IMG/VR virus record: IMGVR_UViG_3300009497_000036
Location: 1-26,495 of that record
Strand: one strand, 5' to 3'
Length of the DNA stretch: 26,495 nt
From: a virus
Under the pieces are notes generated by a model, which saw only the letters and a program-made list of their open reading frames with translations, was not told where the DNA came from and did not search any database. The translations under genes were made by a program, and so were the position numbers. This document shows, in pieces, positions 8,521 to 17,693 of this stretch (position 1 is the stretch's first letter; each line of letters begins with the position of its first letter).

Positions 8521-8549
8521 AGGTAACCATCTCTGTGAGGTGGTTACTT
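8521..8549 (+). other. 13-bp intergenic hairpin without a T-run
   Basis: An inverted repeat (8521-8533 with 8537-8549) folds into a 13-bp stem with two G-U pairs and a 3-nt loop, between the stop at 8507 and the start at 8568. What follows is A-rich, not T-rich, so it is not a standard terminator on this strand. It could be an RNA-processing or mRNA-stability element, or a partial block between genes. Confidence 0.65.
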
Positions 8550-8567
8550 ACTATAAAAAAAATAAAT

Positions 8568-9293
8568 ATGGCAGTTAGTGTAGATACAGTTTATCAAAGA
8601 GTTTTAGCAATAGCTAACAAAGAACAAAGAGGTTATATAACACCTCAAGAGTTTAACTTGTTTGCTAATCAAGCTCAATTAGATATATTCGAACAATACT
8701 TTTATGACTTGGATCAATTTTTAAAAATGCCTGGCAATGATTCGGTTCATGCAGACATGGTAGATATTATTCAAGAAAAAATAGATATATTTGAAAAATA
8801 CAGAGCAGCCGTAGTTATGGCAGACGGTGGTGTAGGTACTTTACCAGATCATTATCGTATGGGAGAATTATATACTAATAAATGTGGTAGTTATGTTGAA
8901 ATTGACAAAATAAATCAAAACGAAATACATCACATATTAGCATCCCCATTAACAAACCCAACAACAACATATCCTGTTTATGTTAGAAACTCAGGATCAA
9001 CAGCTGTAAATAGAAAAAGATTAATACAAATTTATCCAACAACAATAGGTGCAAGTGACACAGTTGTGTGTAACTATATAGCTAAGCCAATTAAAGTACA
9101 ATGGGCTTATACTACTGTTTTAGATGAAGCTCTTTACAACGCTACACTTGCTGTAGATTTTGAGCTACATGAGTCTGAAGAGTCTGAATTAGTTATAAAG
9201 ATATTAGAACTAGCTGGTATAACGATAAAAGATCCTCAGCTTTATCCAATAGCCGCTCAAGAAGAAGCACAAAACGTCCAACAAGAAAAATAA
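8568..9293 (+). CDS. Head-tail connector (ring/adaptor) protein
   Basis: This 241-residue protein opens with a helical region (residues 5-75) containing QRGYITPQEFNLFANQAQ, followed by a short beta domain (~90-185) and a C-terminal helical region ending in an acidic/Gln tail. I recognise this opening from connector proteins of crAss-like and marine Bacteroidota phages, where such proteins stack below the portal; this is from memory, not a search. A GTG at 8535 would add 11 residues but falls inside the hairpin loop. The ATG at 8568, after an A-rich leader, is preferred. It is followed 6 nt later by a second connector-type gene. Confidence 0.78.
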   Translation: MAVSVDTVYQRVLAIANKEQRGYITPQEFNLFANQAQLDIFEQYFYDLDQFLKMPGNDSVHADMVDIIQEKIDIFEKYRAAVVMADGGVGTLPDHYRMGELYTNKCGSYVEIDKINQNEIHHILASPLTNPTTTYPVYVRNSGSTAVNRKRLIQIYPTTIGASDTVVCNYIAKPIKVQWAYTTVLDEALYNATLAVDFELHESEESELVIKILELAGITIKDPQLYPIAAQEEAQNVQQEK

Positions 9294-9299
9294 CAGAAC

Positions 9300-10403
9300 A
9301 TGCCTTTATTCACAGGAACACAACAGCAATATTACAACAACGCAATTCAGTTTACGGTAGATTCTACTATAAACTCAAACAGTTATGTTACATTAACGTT
9401 TAGCCCTTTACCAACAGTTGAAGGTGATTTTGATGTATTTATTAACGGAGATCAATTAAACGAAAGTTTATATTCATATAACAGCTCTAATGGTAGAGTT
9501 ACATTTGTGTCTAGTGCTAATCCTGCTGTTGGTGCGGTTGTAATAGTTAAACAAAGATCACTAGAGGAGAGTTTAGGTAATTACGAGCATATAACGTTAA
9601 AAGATATTGTTCAAAATTTCATAATAACATATGTAGGTGAAGACAAGCTTTTGCCAAAAGCAAGAAGAACAGATGTAATGTTTCACGCTCAAAGAGGTAT
9701 TCAAGAGTTAAACTACGATACATTAAGATGTGAAAAATCACAAGAAATAGAAATACCACCATCTCTTAAAATGAAGTTACCTCACGATTATGTTAATTAC
9801 GTTAAGGTAAGCTGGAGAGATAGCTCTGGTATTGAAAGAATAATATATCCTGCTTATAAAACAGGTAACCCAACCGCGATACTTCAAAGCGATGATTTTG
9901 AATATGTTTTTACAGACGGTGGTGAAATATTACAATCATTTGAATCAGAAACTTGGAAACAATTTAAATTAACAAGCTCTTCAAATACTTCAGACAACCC
10001 TAGAGATGATGATCAATACGACGCTACTTTAGCACAAGGTAGGAGATATGGTTTAACACCTTCTTACGCGCAAGCAAATGGTGTATATTACATAGATCAC
10101 GCTAAAGGTTTTATACATTTTAGCTCTGATTTAAATGATAAAATAATAACACTAAAATATATAAGTGATGGATTAGCTGTTGATGGAGATTCAGTTGTAC
10201 ATAAATTTGCTGAAGATGCAATATACAAATACATGATACACGCTATGTTAGCGGCTAGAACATTAGTTCCTGAGTATTTAGTAGCAAGATTTAAAAAAGA
10301 AAAGTTTGCCGCTATAAGAAAAGCAAAAATAAGATTAAGTAATATAAAAGCTGAAGAAATTTCTCAAGTATTAAGAAATAAATCTAAGCAAATAAAACAC
10401 TAA
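9300..10403 (+). CDS. Second connector/tail ring protein with extra N-terminal beta domain
   Basis: This 367-residue protein has two parts. Residues 1-95 are a beta-rich module with the phrase LTFSPLP at 32-38 and DFDVFINGDQL, of a type found on phage fibre and tail proteins. From about residue 100 (LKDIVQNFIITYVGEDKL, then RRTDVMFHAQRGIQELNYD) the sequence follows a pattern I recall from connector/tail-tube proteins of crAss-like and marine phages, with IPPSLKMKLPHDYVNYVKVSW at 152-172 and a helical, basic C-terminus. It probably forms a ring between the upper connector and the tail muzzle. The gene sits 6 nt after one connector gene and 5 nt before the muzzle-like gene. Confidence 0.72.
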   Translation: MPLFTGTQQQYYNNAIQFTVDSTINSNSYVTLTFSPLPTVEGDFDVFINGDQLNESLYSYNSSNGRVTFVSSANPAVGAVVIVKQRSLEESLGNYEHITLKDIVQNFIITYVGEDKLLPKARRTDVMFHAQRGIQELNYDTLRCEKSQEIEIPPSLKMKLPHDYVNYVKVSWRDSSGIERIIYPAYKTGNPTAILQSDDFEYVFTDGGEILQSFESETWKQFKLTSSSNTSDNPRDDDQYDATLAQGRRYGLTPSYAQANGVYYIDHAKGFIHFSSDLNDKIITLKYISDGLAVDGDSVVHKFAEDAIYKYMIHAMLAARTLVPEYLVARFKKEKFAAIRKAKIRLSNIKAEEISQVLRNKSKQIKH

Positions 10404-10408
10404 CACAT

Positions 10409-13400
10409 ATGCCAGATATTAAACATCACTTCCGTTTAGGTAAAATGAATAAAGACCTGGACGAAAGATTAGTACCTAATGGAGAGTACAGAGACGCTCT
10501 TAACATTGAGATTTCTACATCTGAAGGTAGCAATGTTGGTAGTGTTCAAAACATTAAAGGTACAACGCAAATATTAGGTAAAGTGTATGACTCGAATAAA
10601 AAAGTTATAACTGATAATTGGAATACAGATAGCTTTGGTTTAACTAACGCTATTTGTGTTGGTACTAAACTAAATAACGAGCACGATAGAATATACTGGT
10701 TTATAAAAGCTGACGAAGCCGATTGCATAGCCGAGTATGATGACGCTAGCGGTGTAATATCACCGGTGTTGGTAGATACAAATAACATACTTGATTTTAA
10801 AGCAAGTACATACATAACAGGTATAAACGTTCTAGATGGTATGTTAATGTGGACGGATGGTGAAAAAGAACCTAAAAAAATAGATATAAGTGTTTTTAAA
10901 TCTGGTTGTAGTTCTGATTTTACAACACACACTAAATACACTGGTCAAATAATAGCTTCTTCAGATCTAGCTTCTTCTTCTAGTTTTACAGAAGAACATA
11001 TAACGGTAGCTAAACAAGCGCCGATGGGTAAACCAACACTAGTAATGAGCTCTTCTACAAGAGGTGGTATTGGTACAGGTACATCTACAGTTGTTATAAG
11101 TAATGCTGTTAATACAACTTTCACAGATACAGAAGGTGTTGCTAAAGACGCTGGGACTGTTTTAAACTTAACTTTTTCACCACTACCAAATTGGCAAGCA
11201 GGTGATATAATAACTTGTACGTCTATATATGAAGAATTAGGACAACAAGAAAATCTTGAAATAAAACTATTAATAAATAGTATAAGTGCATCTAACGTTT
11301 TTAATTGTACAATACAAAGTATACCAGTTGAAATACCTTATGTACCATTAACATGGGAAGCTATACTAAGTGAAGAGGGTGTGCTTTTTGAAAAGAAATT
11401 TGTAAGCTTTGCTTATAGATGGAAATATTACTCTGGTGAATATTCTACGTTTTCACCTTTTAGCGAATTAGCTTTCTTACCTGACACTTTTGAATATTTA
11501 TCTACCAACGGTTATAACGATGGTATGATAAACAACTTAAGACAATTATCAATAAACATAACAGAATCAAGACCTATTGACGTAGAAGAGGTTGATATAC
11601 TATATAAAGAGACAAACAATAGTAATGTATATGTCGTAGACACGCTTAAGTACGCTTCTGATGGCACTTTTCCAACAGAGTATAAGTTAGAGTCAGAAAT
11701 AATAAGTAAAGTTGTAGAGTCTAATCAAACACTTCGCCCTTGGGACAACGTTCCAAGAAAAGCTACCGCTCAAGAGGTTACAGCAAATAGACTTATATAC
11801 GCTAACTACTTACAAAACTACGATATACCTGATTTTAACTTACCGAATATCAGCATGAGCATTTCACAAGCTGCTATTACAACGGTTAAAGAACCTCAGT
11901 TATCAATAAAATCACTTAGAACTTATCAAGTTGGTGTTGTTTATTTAGATAAATACAACAGACAATCACCTGTTTTTACTAGTGCAAACGCTTCTAAGCA
12001 AACAAGTAAAGATTACGCTAAAACAGTAAATAGCATAAATGTTAGTTTAAGTAATCAACCACCAGACTGGGCTACGCATTTTAAATACTACATAAAAGAA
12101 ACTTCTAATGAATATTACAATTTAGCTATGGATAGATATTATCTAGCTGAAGATGGTAATGTTTGGTTAAGCTTTCCTTCATCTGAAAGAAACAAAGTAG
12201 ATGAAGAGACTTATTTAATATTAAAGAAAAAACATGACTCTGATGATTTTGTTGCAACAAAATCTAGATATAAAATACTAGATATATCTAACGATGCACC
12301 TGATTTTTTAAAGTTAAAAGAAAGAGCCATAGCAACTGGTGATGTAGAAGCTAGAACTTCAGGTATACCTCAAATAGGTAGTGTGTCGTTTGAGTTTAGA
12401 GGTCCAAATCCTCAAACTAATCCTAGCTTTGGTGAAGGTTTTTCATCAGACGCTGTTATACAAATTGCTAATGGTGGTGTTAAATCAGATAAATACAAGG
12501 TTGTTAGTGGTGGTCCAACTGGTGATACAGACGATACAGGATCAAATGATCAAAAAGAACATATATATAAAGTAACTTTAGAAGAACCTATTAAAGCTGG
12601 TGATACTATGGTTTCTAGTATATCCGCTGGTGATAGCTTTGAAATTGTATTATTTGAAGAAAAATTTGAAAGAAAAGCTGAGTTTTACGGTAGATTTTTT
12701 GTAAAAATAAATAGAGATAGTAATTTTGATACTAATATTATAGCTTCTTTTCCAGAAGAAGATGAGCAATTTGGTATAATAGAATCTAGAACTATTTTTG
12801 GTAACGCACAAAACACGGGTGCTGGCTCTGATAAACAAGAGGCTTCTTGGTTTGATACAGCAGATAGAAGACAAAGTAGATGGGTTACACAAGCAAATAA
12901 TGGCCATCCAAAGCTTGGTCAAAAGAAAATGACGTTTTATTTTTGCGGATCACCAAAAAGTAGATCAACATCATTTGATAAATCAAACACTATAAATAAC
13001 TTTTTAAAATTAATAGAACTACAAGGTACTCTTTTTAGATTTAAAGGTAGTCAATCTGATGCGTTAAGTCCAATATATGAAATAACTAAAAACGCACAAG
13101 AAGATAGAGGGTATAGATATAGAAGAACATCTGGAAAAAGACATCAATCAGCAAAAAGAAGACAATACAACTTAGAGTTTAAAAAGAAAGACAGTACTGA
13201 TGGTTATACTGATCCTTTTAGATATCCAACTAGCGGTAATCCAACTAATTATATTAGTGAAATACAAATAATGCAAAATGTTGTTAGTGCTGATGTAGAA
13301 GTTTTAACATCTAGTAATCCAGCAATTTGGGAAACAGAACCTAAGGAATCAGCTGAGTTAGATATTTATTACGAAACTGGTTTGTCTAGACCAATATCAC

Positions 13401-16400
13401 AACATGGTTCAGCACATGTTTTAGACTTTAAAAATTGTTATTCGTTTGGCAATGGCGTTGAGTCTGATAGAATAAACGACGATTATAACGCACCGCGCAT
13501 AGGTAAAGGTGTTAAGGTTTCTGCTGTTTTAGACGAACCTTATAAAGAAGAAAGAAGAAAGAATGGTTTAATATACTCAGGTATATTTAATTCAACTAGT
13601 GGTATTAATAGGCTTAATCAATTTATACAAGGTGAAGCTATAACTAAAGACTTAAATCCTCATTATGGTGGTATACAAAAGTTACACGCTAGAAATACAG
13701 ACTTAATAGTACTGTGCGAAGATAAGTGTTTAAAAGTTTTAGCTAATAAAGACGCAATATTTGAAGCAAACGGCAACCCACAATTAACAGCTACTAATAA
13801 AGTTTTAGGGCAAGCAGTACCTTTTATAGGTGAATACGGTATATCAAAAAACCCAGAGTCTTTTGCTTCATATGCTTATAGGTGTTATTTTACAGATAAA
13901 TCAAGAGGCGCTGTTATTAGATTGTCAAGAGATGGTTTAACGGCTATATCAGATGCTGGTATGGAAGATTTCTTTAAAGATACTTTACCAGGTTCAACAT
14001 TAATACTAGGTAGTTACGATGGCAGTAAAGGTTTATACAATTTAACTTTAGATGGTCAAACAGTTTCTTTTGATGAAAAAGTAAAAGGTTTCCCTAGTTT
14101 TAAATCTTTTGTACCTGAGGGTGCTTTGTCTTTAAACAACAAATACTATTCTTTTAAAACAGGCGAATTATTTGTACATGAAAATGATATTAGAAATAAT
14201 TTTTATGGAGTACAGTATGAATCATCTGTTACTCTTTTAATAAATGAAATGCCAGAAACTATTAAAGGTTTTAAAACATTAAACTATGGTGGATCCTTAT
14301 CAAGAGTTTATACAAATGATTATGACAATGCTACCTCTACTAATACTAAGGGTTGGTACTGTGATCATATACACACGGACACTCAACAAGGTTTTATAAA
14401 AGAGTTCAAGAAAAAAGAAGGTAGGTTTTATAATCACATTAAAGGTGAAGCTACAACGTTAGAGAATTTAGATTCAAAAGAATTTAACGTACAAGGTATA
14501 GGTCAATTAACAGCTATATCTGGTGATCTAGCTCTTAGTGATAAAACAGTTACAGTTAATTTAACTGGTATAGCTAATACAACAAACCCAGGAGCTACGT
14601 TCGACGTTGAAGTTGGTACAGAAATACATAGCACTAATTCTAGTGTAACAATACTAATAACACCTGACACAGGTTCTACATTAACGGCTAGTGATTTAAG
14701 CGTAAGCTCTACTGGCGCTAACGTTGATAGTGTTAGTTTTGCACAAAGTGGTTTAAATGTAATTGCTACGGTAAACTTTACAGATGGTGTTAACATGCCG
14801 TCTAGTAACTTAGCTATTAATTTAGCTGTAACAGGTGATGGGGTTTTAAATAAATACAAGTTAGAAAACTTAGCTATAATAGATCAAAGTGACGGCAACA
14901 TAACACAAACAGTTAGTTATGCTAGTTCAGGAAGCAACGAAACAGCAAATCCAAGTGGTAATCAACTGGGTTATCAAGCTAACTACACTACACAAAACAC
15001 AGTAGCTACTGTTACTATAGATTTAGCTACAGGTTATAACTTTAACGAACAGCCTAGCTTTAAAATAACAGTAGAGGACAATGATCCTGAAAGCTATTAT
15101 GTTATAACACATCAAGATAAAGATGTTAGTGACAATAATATAACTATTGGTGTTGGTGGTAAAGTTTTAGCTGATGTAGACAAAAGAGTGTATACTGTAG
15201 CTTATAAATTCCCTGCACAAGATACAAATAAAAACGAAATAATATTCCACAGTAAGTCTGTATTGGAAAATGCTGCTGATGTAAACAAAATAAGTGGATA
15301 TGATTTAGTTGGTGGTGACACCGTGGGTAGATTTGCTCAAACAAAAGAATTAAAAATATTTGGAGCTATAGGTGCTGACTTTAGAGTTAAAAACTTTACA
15401 ACATCAACAGCTAGTACATCGGGATCTAGCACAACTTTAACTTTAACAGCTGTAAACAACGACATTAAAGTAGGTATGTTGGTTACTGGTACTGGCATAA
15501 GTGGTACTGTAACTGTGGCCGGTGTAAATGGCACGTCTATAACATTAAGCACAGCACAAACAATTAGTAGTACTACTATAACATTTTCTGAATGGTGGAA
15601 TGGAACAACGTTTGTTGGATCTGAGACTGATTTAGAAATACCTTCGACTGGGTTTTCTTTAGTATCAATACCTTTCTTTGAAACTACTGTTTCTAAAAGA
15701 TATTATATACTTATTGAAGCTATAAGTCCAACAACTTTGCTACCTATAACACCATCAAGCACTGGAGATCCTGTTTTACAAGGAAATGTATACAGCTCTT
15801 CTAATGTTGTTCAAAACCCATTTTACATAAATCAACTTGCGAATGTAGACTTAACGCTAGGTATGGCAGCAACTGCTGATTTCACTGTAACATCTAGTGA
15901 TATTACAAAAACATATATAGCTAATTTGCACACAGACGAAGACTCTGACGTTGCTAGTTTTAGCTTAAGCTTAACAGCAACAGCTACTGGAAATATTACA
16001 AAATTAAGAGATCCAGAAATAGAAGACTGGTCTAACTACTTATCTACAAATTCTGATGATATAGACTTGTTTTCAAATGGTTTTGAGTTAGACTATCAAA
16101 CACCTATAATAGCTATAAATAACACTGTATCACCTAAAACAATAAGTATAACTAGTGACATGCGTGTTAATAAATACGGTAGTGACGACTTAACATCTAA
16201 CCTAGCTATTAATAACTTTGCCTCTGTAACTGGTGGATCTGGTGGTGGTGGTTCAAGGTTATATACACCTACAGTTACTGGATCGGGTGGTGGATTAATA
16301 CTTGGTCAACACAGAGCAACGTATAACGATGGTAACGGAAATAGTGGAACAGCAGCTAAAAACGTATTAATCGGAACAGCAAGTGGAACTAACTTAACTA

Positions 16401-16648
16401 GTGGTACTGGTGTTATGTACGGTAACTTCTATAATAACGGATACAATGATATATCGTTATCAATATCAGCTACACAAGCATCAGCGTTCCATCAAGTAAG
16501 TGGATTAACAATAACTAAAACAAGTTTAGTAGGTGTTGCGCCGTCACAAGATTTACATTATAGTTGGACAGCTCAATTAGACGAACAAATTGATTCTGCG
16601 TCTGATATGACTTTCAATATAGCGGTATCACTTGCTCAAGAACCTTAA
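10409..16648 (+). CDS. Giant tail stabilisation/muzzle-like protein
   Basis: This 2079-residue protein is probably the main component of the short tail tip. The N-terminus (residues ~8-45: GKMNKDLDERLVPNGEYRDA and following) is the hallmark I recall from 'stabilisation protein' families of marine and crAss-like phages, with a P22 gp10-like role. Residues 1 to ~1365 form the core: WT-loops, many Tyr-rich strands and Gly-rich turns, ending with GRFYNHIKGE and EFNVQGIG. Residues ~1366-2079 are a Thr/Ser/Gly/Asn-rich beta extension with Ig-like strands (~1375-1480), a repeat-like GMLVTGTGISGTV segment (~1690-1703) and a Gly linker GGSGGGGS (~1943-1950) before a terminal ~130-residue domain. The extension may bind the host surface. 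No catalytic motif is seen. Confidence 0.75.
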   Translation: MPDIKHHFRLGKMNKDLDERLVPNGEYRDALNIEISTSEGSNVGSVQNIKGTTQILGKVYDSNKKVITDNWNTDSFGLTNAICVGTKLNNEHDRIYWFIKADEADCIAEYDDASGVISPVLVDTNNILDFKASTYITGINVLDGMLMWTDGEKEPKKIDISVFKSGCSSDFTTHTKYTGQIIASSDLASSSSFTEEHITVAKQAPMGKPTLVMSSSTRGGIGTGTSTVVISNAVNTTFTDTEGVAKDAGTVLNLTFSPLPNWQAGDIITCTSIYEELGQQENLEIKLLINSISASNVFNCTIQSIPVEIPYVPLTWEAILSEEGVLFEKKFVSFAYRWKYYSGEYSTFSPFSELAFLPDTFEYLSTNGYNDGMINNLRQLSINITESRPIDVEEVDILYKETNNSNVYVVDTLKYASDGTFPTEYKLESEIISKVVESNQTLRPWDNVPRKATAQEVTANRLIYANYLQNYDIPDFNLPNISMSISQAAITTVKEPQLSIKSLRTYQVGVVYLDKYNRQSPVFTSANASKQTSKDYAKTVNSINVSLSNQPPDWATHFKYYIKETSNEYYNLAMDRYYLAEDGNVWLSFPSSERNKVDEETYLILKKKHDSDDFVATKSRYKILDISNDAPDFLKLKERAIATGDVEARTSGIPQIGSVSFEFRGPNPQTNPSFGEGFSSDAVIQIANGGVKSDKYKVVSGGPTGDTDDTGSNDQKEHIYKVTLEEPIKAGDTMVSSISAGDSFEIVLFEEKFERKAEFYGRFFVKINRDSNFDTNIIASFPEEDEQFGIIESRTIFGNAQNTGAGSDKQEASWFDTADRRQSRWVTQANNGHPKLGQKKMTFYFCGSPKSRSTSFDKSNTINNFLKLIELQGTLFRFKGSQSDALSPIYEITKNAQEDRGYRYRRTSGKRHQSAKRRQYNLEFKKKDSTDGYTDPFRYPTSGNPTNYISEIQIMQNVVSADVEVLTSSNPAIWETEPKESAELDIYYETGLSRPISQHGSAHVLDFKNCYSFGNGVESDRINDDYNAPRIGKGVKVSAVLDEPYKEERRKNGLIYSGIFNSTSGINRLNQFIQGEAITKDLNPHYGGIQKLHARNTDLIVLCEDKCLKVLANKDAIFEANGNPQLTATNKVLGQAVPFIGEYGISKNPESFASYAYRCYFTDKSRGAVIRLSRDGLTAISDAGMEDFFKDTLPGSTLILGSYDGSKGLYNLTLDGQTVSFDEKVKGFPSFKSFVPEGALSLNNKYYSFKTGELFVHENDIRNNFYGVQYESSVTLLINEMPETIKGFKTLNYGGSLSRVYTNDYDNATSTNTKGWYCDHIHTDTQQGFIKEFKKKEGRFYNHIKGEATTLENLDSKEFNVQGIGQLTAISGDLALSDKTVTVNLTGIANTTNPGATFDVEVGTEIHSTNSSVTILITPDTGSTLTASDLSVSSTGANVDSVSFAQSGLNVIATVNFTDGVNMPSSNLAINLAVTGDGVLNKYKLENLAIIDQSDGNITQTVSYASSGSNETANPSGNQLGYQANYTTQNTVATVTIDLATGYNFNEQPSFKITVEDNDPESYYVITHQDKDVSDNNITIGVGGKVLADVDKRVYTVAYKFPAQDTNKNEIIFHSKSVLENAADVNKISGYDLVGGDTVGRFAQTKELKIFGAIGADFRVKNFTTSTASTSGSSTTLTLTAVNNDIKVGMLVTGTGISGTVTVAGVNGTSITLSTAQTISSTTITFSEWWNGTTFVGSETDLEIPSTGFSLVSIPFFETTVSKRYYILIEAISPTTLLPITPSSTGDPVLQGNVYSSSNVVQNPFYINQLANVDLTLGMAATADFTVTSSDITKTYIANLHTDEDSDVASFSLSLTATATGNITKLRDPEIEDWSNYLSTNSDDIDLFSNGFELDYQTPIIAINNTVSPKTISITSDMRVNKYGSDDLTSNLAINNFASVTGGSGGGGSRLYTPTVTGSGGGLILGQHRATYNDGNGNSGTAAKNVLIGTASGTNLTSGTGVMYGNFYNNGYNDISLSISATQASAFHQVSGLTITKTSLVGVAPSQDLHYSWTAQLDEQIDSASDMTFNIAVSLAQEP

Positions 16649-16658
16649 TAGATAAAAC

Positions 16659-16976
16659 ATGCCAAATATAACAATGACATTTCCGCACATACAAGATTCA
16701 GTACAAACTGGTGATACGGCTTATTATCAAAACACTAGTGGTACTATAGTGCAAATGGGTGCGGTTACAGCCGTTACTGAAACTAGCGTAAGTTGTAATA
16801 TAGGTGGTTTAGTTACTAGACCTACTTCCAGTGACTTTATACTATTTAGTAAAGATAGTAGAGGTAACACTTCCTCAATAAGAGGTTACTTTGCTGAGGT
16901 TAAAATGAAAAACGATGCTACCACAGCTTGTGAACTATATGATGTTGGTAGTGAAATCTTTGAATCAAGCAAATAA
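16659..16976 (+). CDS. Small conserved virion-associated protein, unknown function
   Basis: This 105-residue protein is predicted to be largely beta: ITMTFPHIQDSVQTGDTAYY at the start, a V-T-A-V-T-E-T-S-V strand, then SSDFILFSKDSRGN and a closing GYFAEVKMKND segment. It resembles a small family I remember from marine phage contigs next to the same large tail gene, always without an assigned function. Its size and fold would suit a minor tail or decoration protein. It is 10 nt downstream of the muzzle-like gene and 37 nt upstream of the glycine-zipper gene. No signal peptide, cysteine pair or catalytic motif is present. Confidence 0.75.
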   Translation: MPNITMTFPHIQDSVQTGDTAYYQNTSGTIVQMGAVTAVTETSVSCNIGGLVTRPTSSDFILFSKDSRGNTSSIRGYFAEVKMKNDATTACELYDVGSEIFESSK

Positions 16977-17013
16977 TGTGTAATTATAATAATAACTTAA
17001 AACTAATAAAAAT

Positions 17014-17682
17014 ATGATAGGTGCAGCAATGGGTGCGGCAAGTGGCATAATTGGAGGACTTACTGGTATAGCTGGTGGGTTAATTGGTGGAGGAAAACGA
17101 AGAAGAGAACAAAGAGCAGCTCAACAAGAATTTAACCGCAACAAAGCAAGATATGAAAACTTAGACACTAGCAATTTAGCTACTGGTCTAGAAAACGCAT
17201 ATGAAGACTTAACAGTTAATACACAAGCTGCAGATTTTGCAGCTCAACAACAACAACAAGCGTTGTCAAACACAATGGGTAGCATGCAAGGCGCAGCTGG
17301 TGGTAGTGGTATTGCTGCTTTAGCACAAGCTATGGCTGGTCAACAATCACAAAACTTACAAAAAGCTTCAGCTAGTATTGGTATGCAAGAATCATCAAAC
17401 CAGATGAAAGCAGCTCAAGGAGATATGACTGTTCAAAGCATGGAACTACAAGGTGCTCAACAATCTAGAGCTGCAGAGTTAGATAAAACAGAAACATTAC
17501 TAGGTATGTCACAACAAAGACTTGGCGCTGCTAATCAAGCTAGAGATAAAGCAACACAGTCTTTAGTGTCTGGTATAGGTAGTCTTGCGGGTGGAGTTGG
17601 AAGCGCGGTTGCAGGAGGTGCAGGAATCGCTGAAGAAGGCGCAGGTTTTATGGGTAAATTAAAAGCAGGATTAGGATTTTAA
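17014..17682 (+). CDS. Glycine-zipper internal virion protein (ejection pore candidate)
   Basis: This 222-residue protein has two hydrophobic Gly/Ala zipper segments, at residues 2-27 (GAAMGAASGIIGGLTGIAGG) and ~190-208 (GIGSLAGGVGSAVAGGAG). They flank an Ala/Gln/Met-rich helical middle with a run of five glutamines (~residues 78-82). A cluster RRREQR follows the first zipper. This architecture is like T7 gp14-type internal proteins, which leave the virion and insert into the host outer membrane during DNA ejection. The location just before a long uncharacterised gene and a giant gene mirrors the T7 gp14-gp15-gp16 order. The role is inferred from composition and synteny; a lipoprotein or holin is unlikely given the length and the absence of a lipobox. 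Confidence 0.7.
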   Translation: MIGAAMGAASGIIGGLTGIAGGLIGGGKRRREQRAAQQEFNRNKARYENLDTSNLATGLENAYEDLTVNTQAADFAAQQQQQALSNTMGSMQGAAGGSGIAALAQAMAGQQSQNLQKASASIGMQESSNQMKAAQGDMTVQSMELQGAQQSRAAELDKTETLLGMSQQRLGAANQARDKATQSLVSGIGSLAGGVGSAVAGGAGIAEEGAGFMGKLKAGLGF

Positions 17683-17693
17683 TATAAAAAAAC

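Noticed and set aside
8111-8530. Antisense frame of 139 codons
   Set aside because: It mirrors the acidic helical part of the gene at 7731 and gives a Ser/Leu-rich product; no promoter or leader supports it.
8521-8549. Hairpin considered as an intrinsic terminator
   Set aside because: There is no T-run after it on the + strand, and on the - strand no gene would use it.
8535-8567. GTG at 8535 as start of the connector gene
   Set aside because: It falls in the loop of a 13-bp hairpin and would add an atypical MRWLLTIKKIN peptide; the ATG at 8568 has an A-rich leader and gives the family-like N-terminus.
14503-14859. Antisense frame of 118 codons in the muzzle-like gene
   Set aside because: It arises opposite Thr/Asn/Val-rich repeats and is itself repetitive; there is no sign of independent expression.
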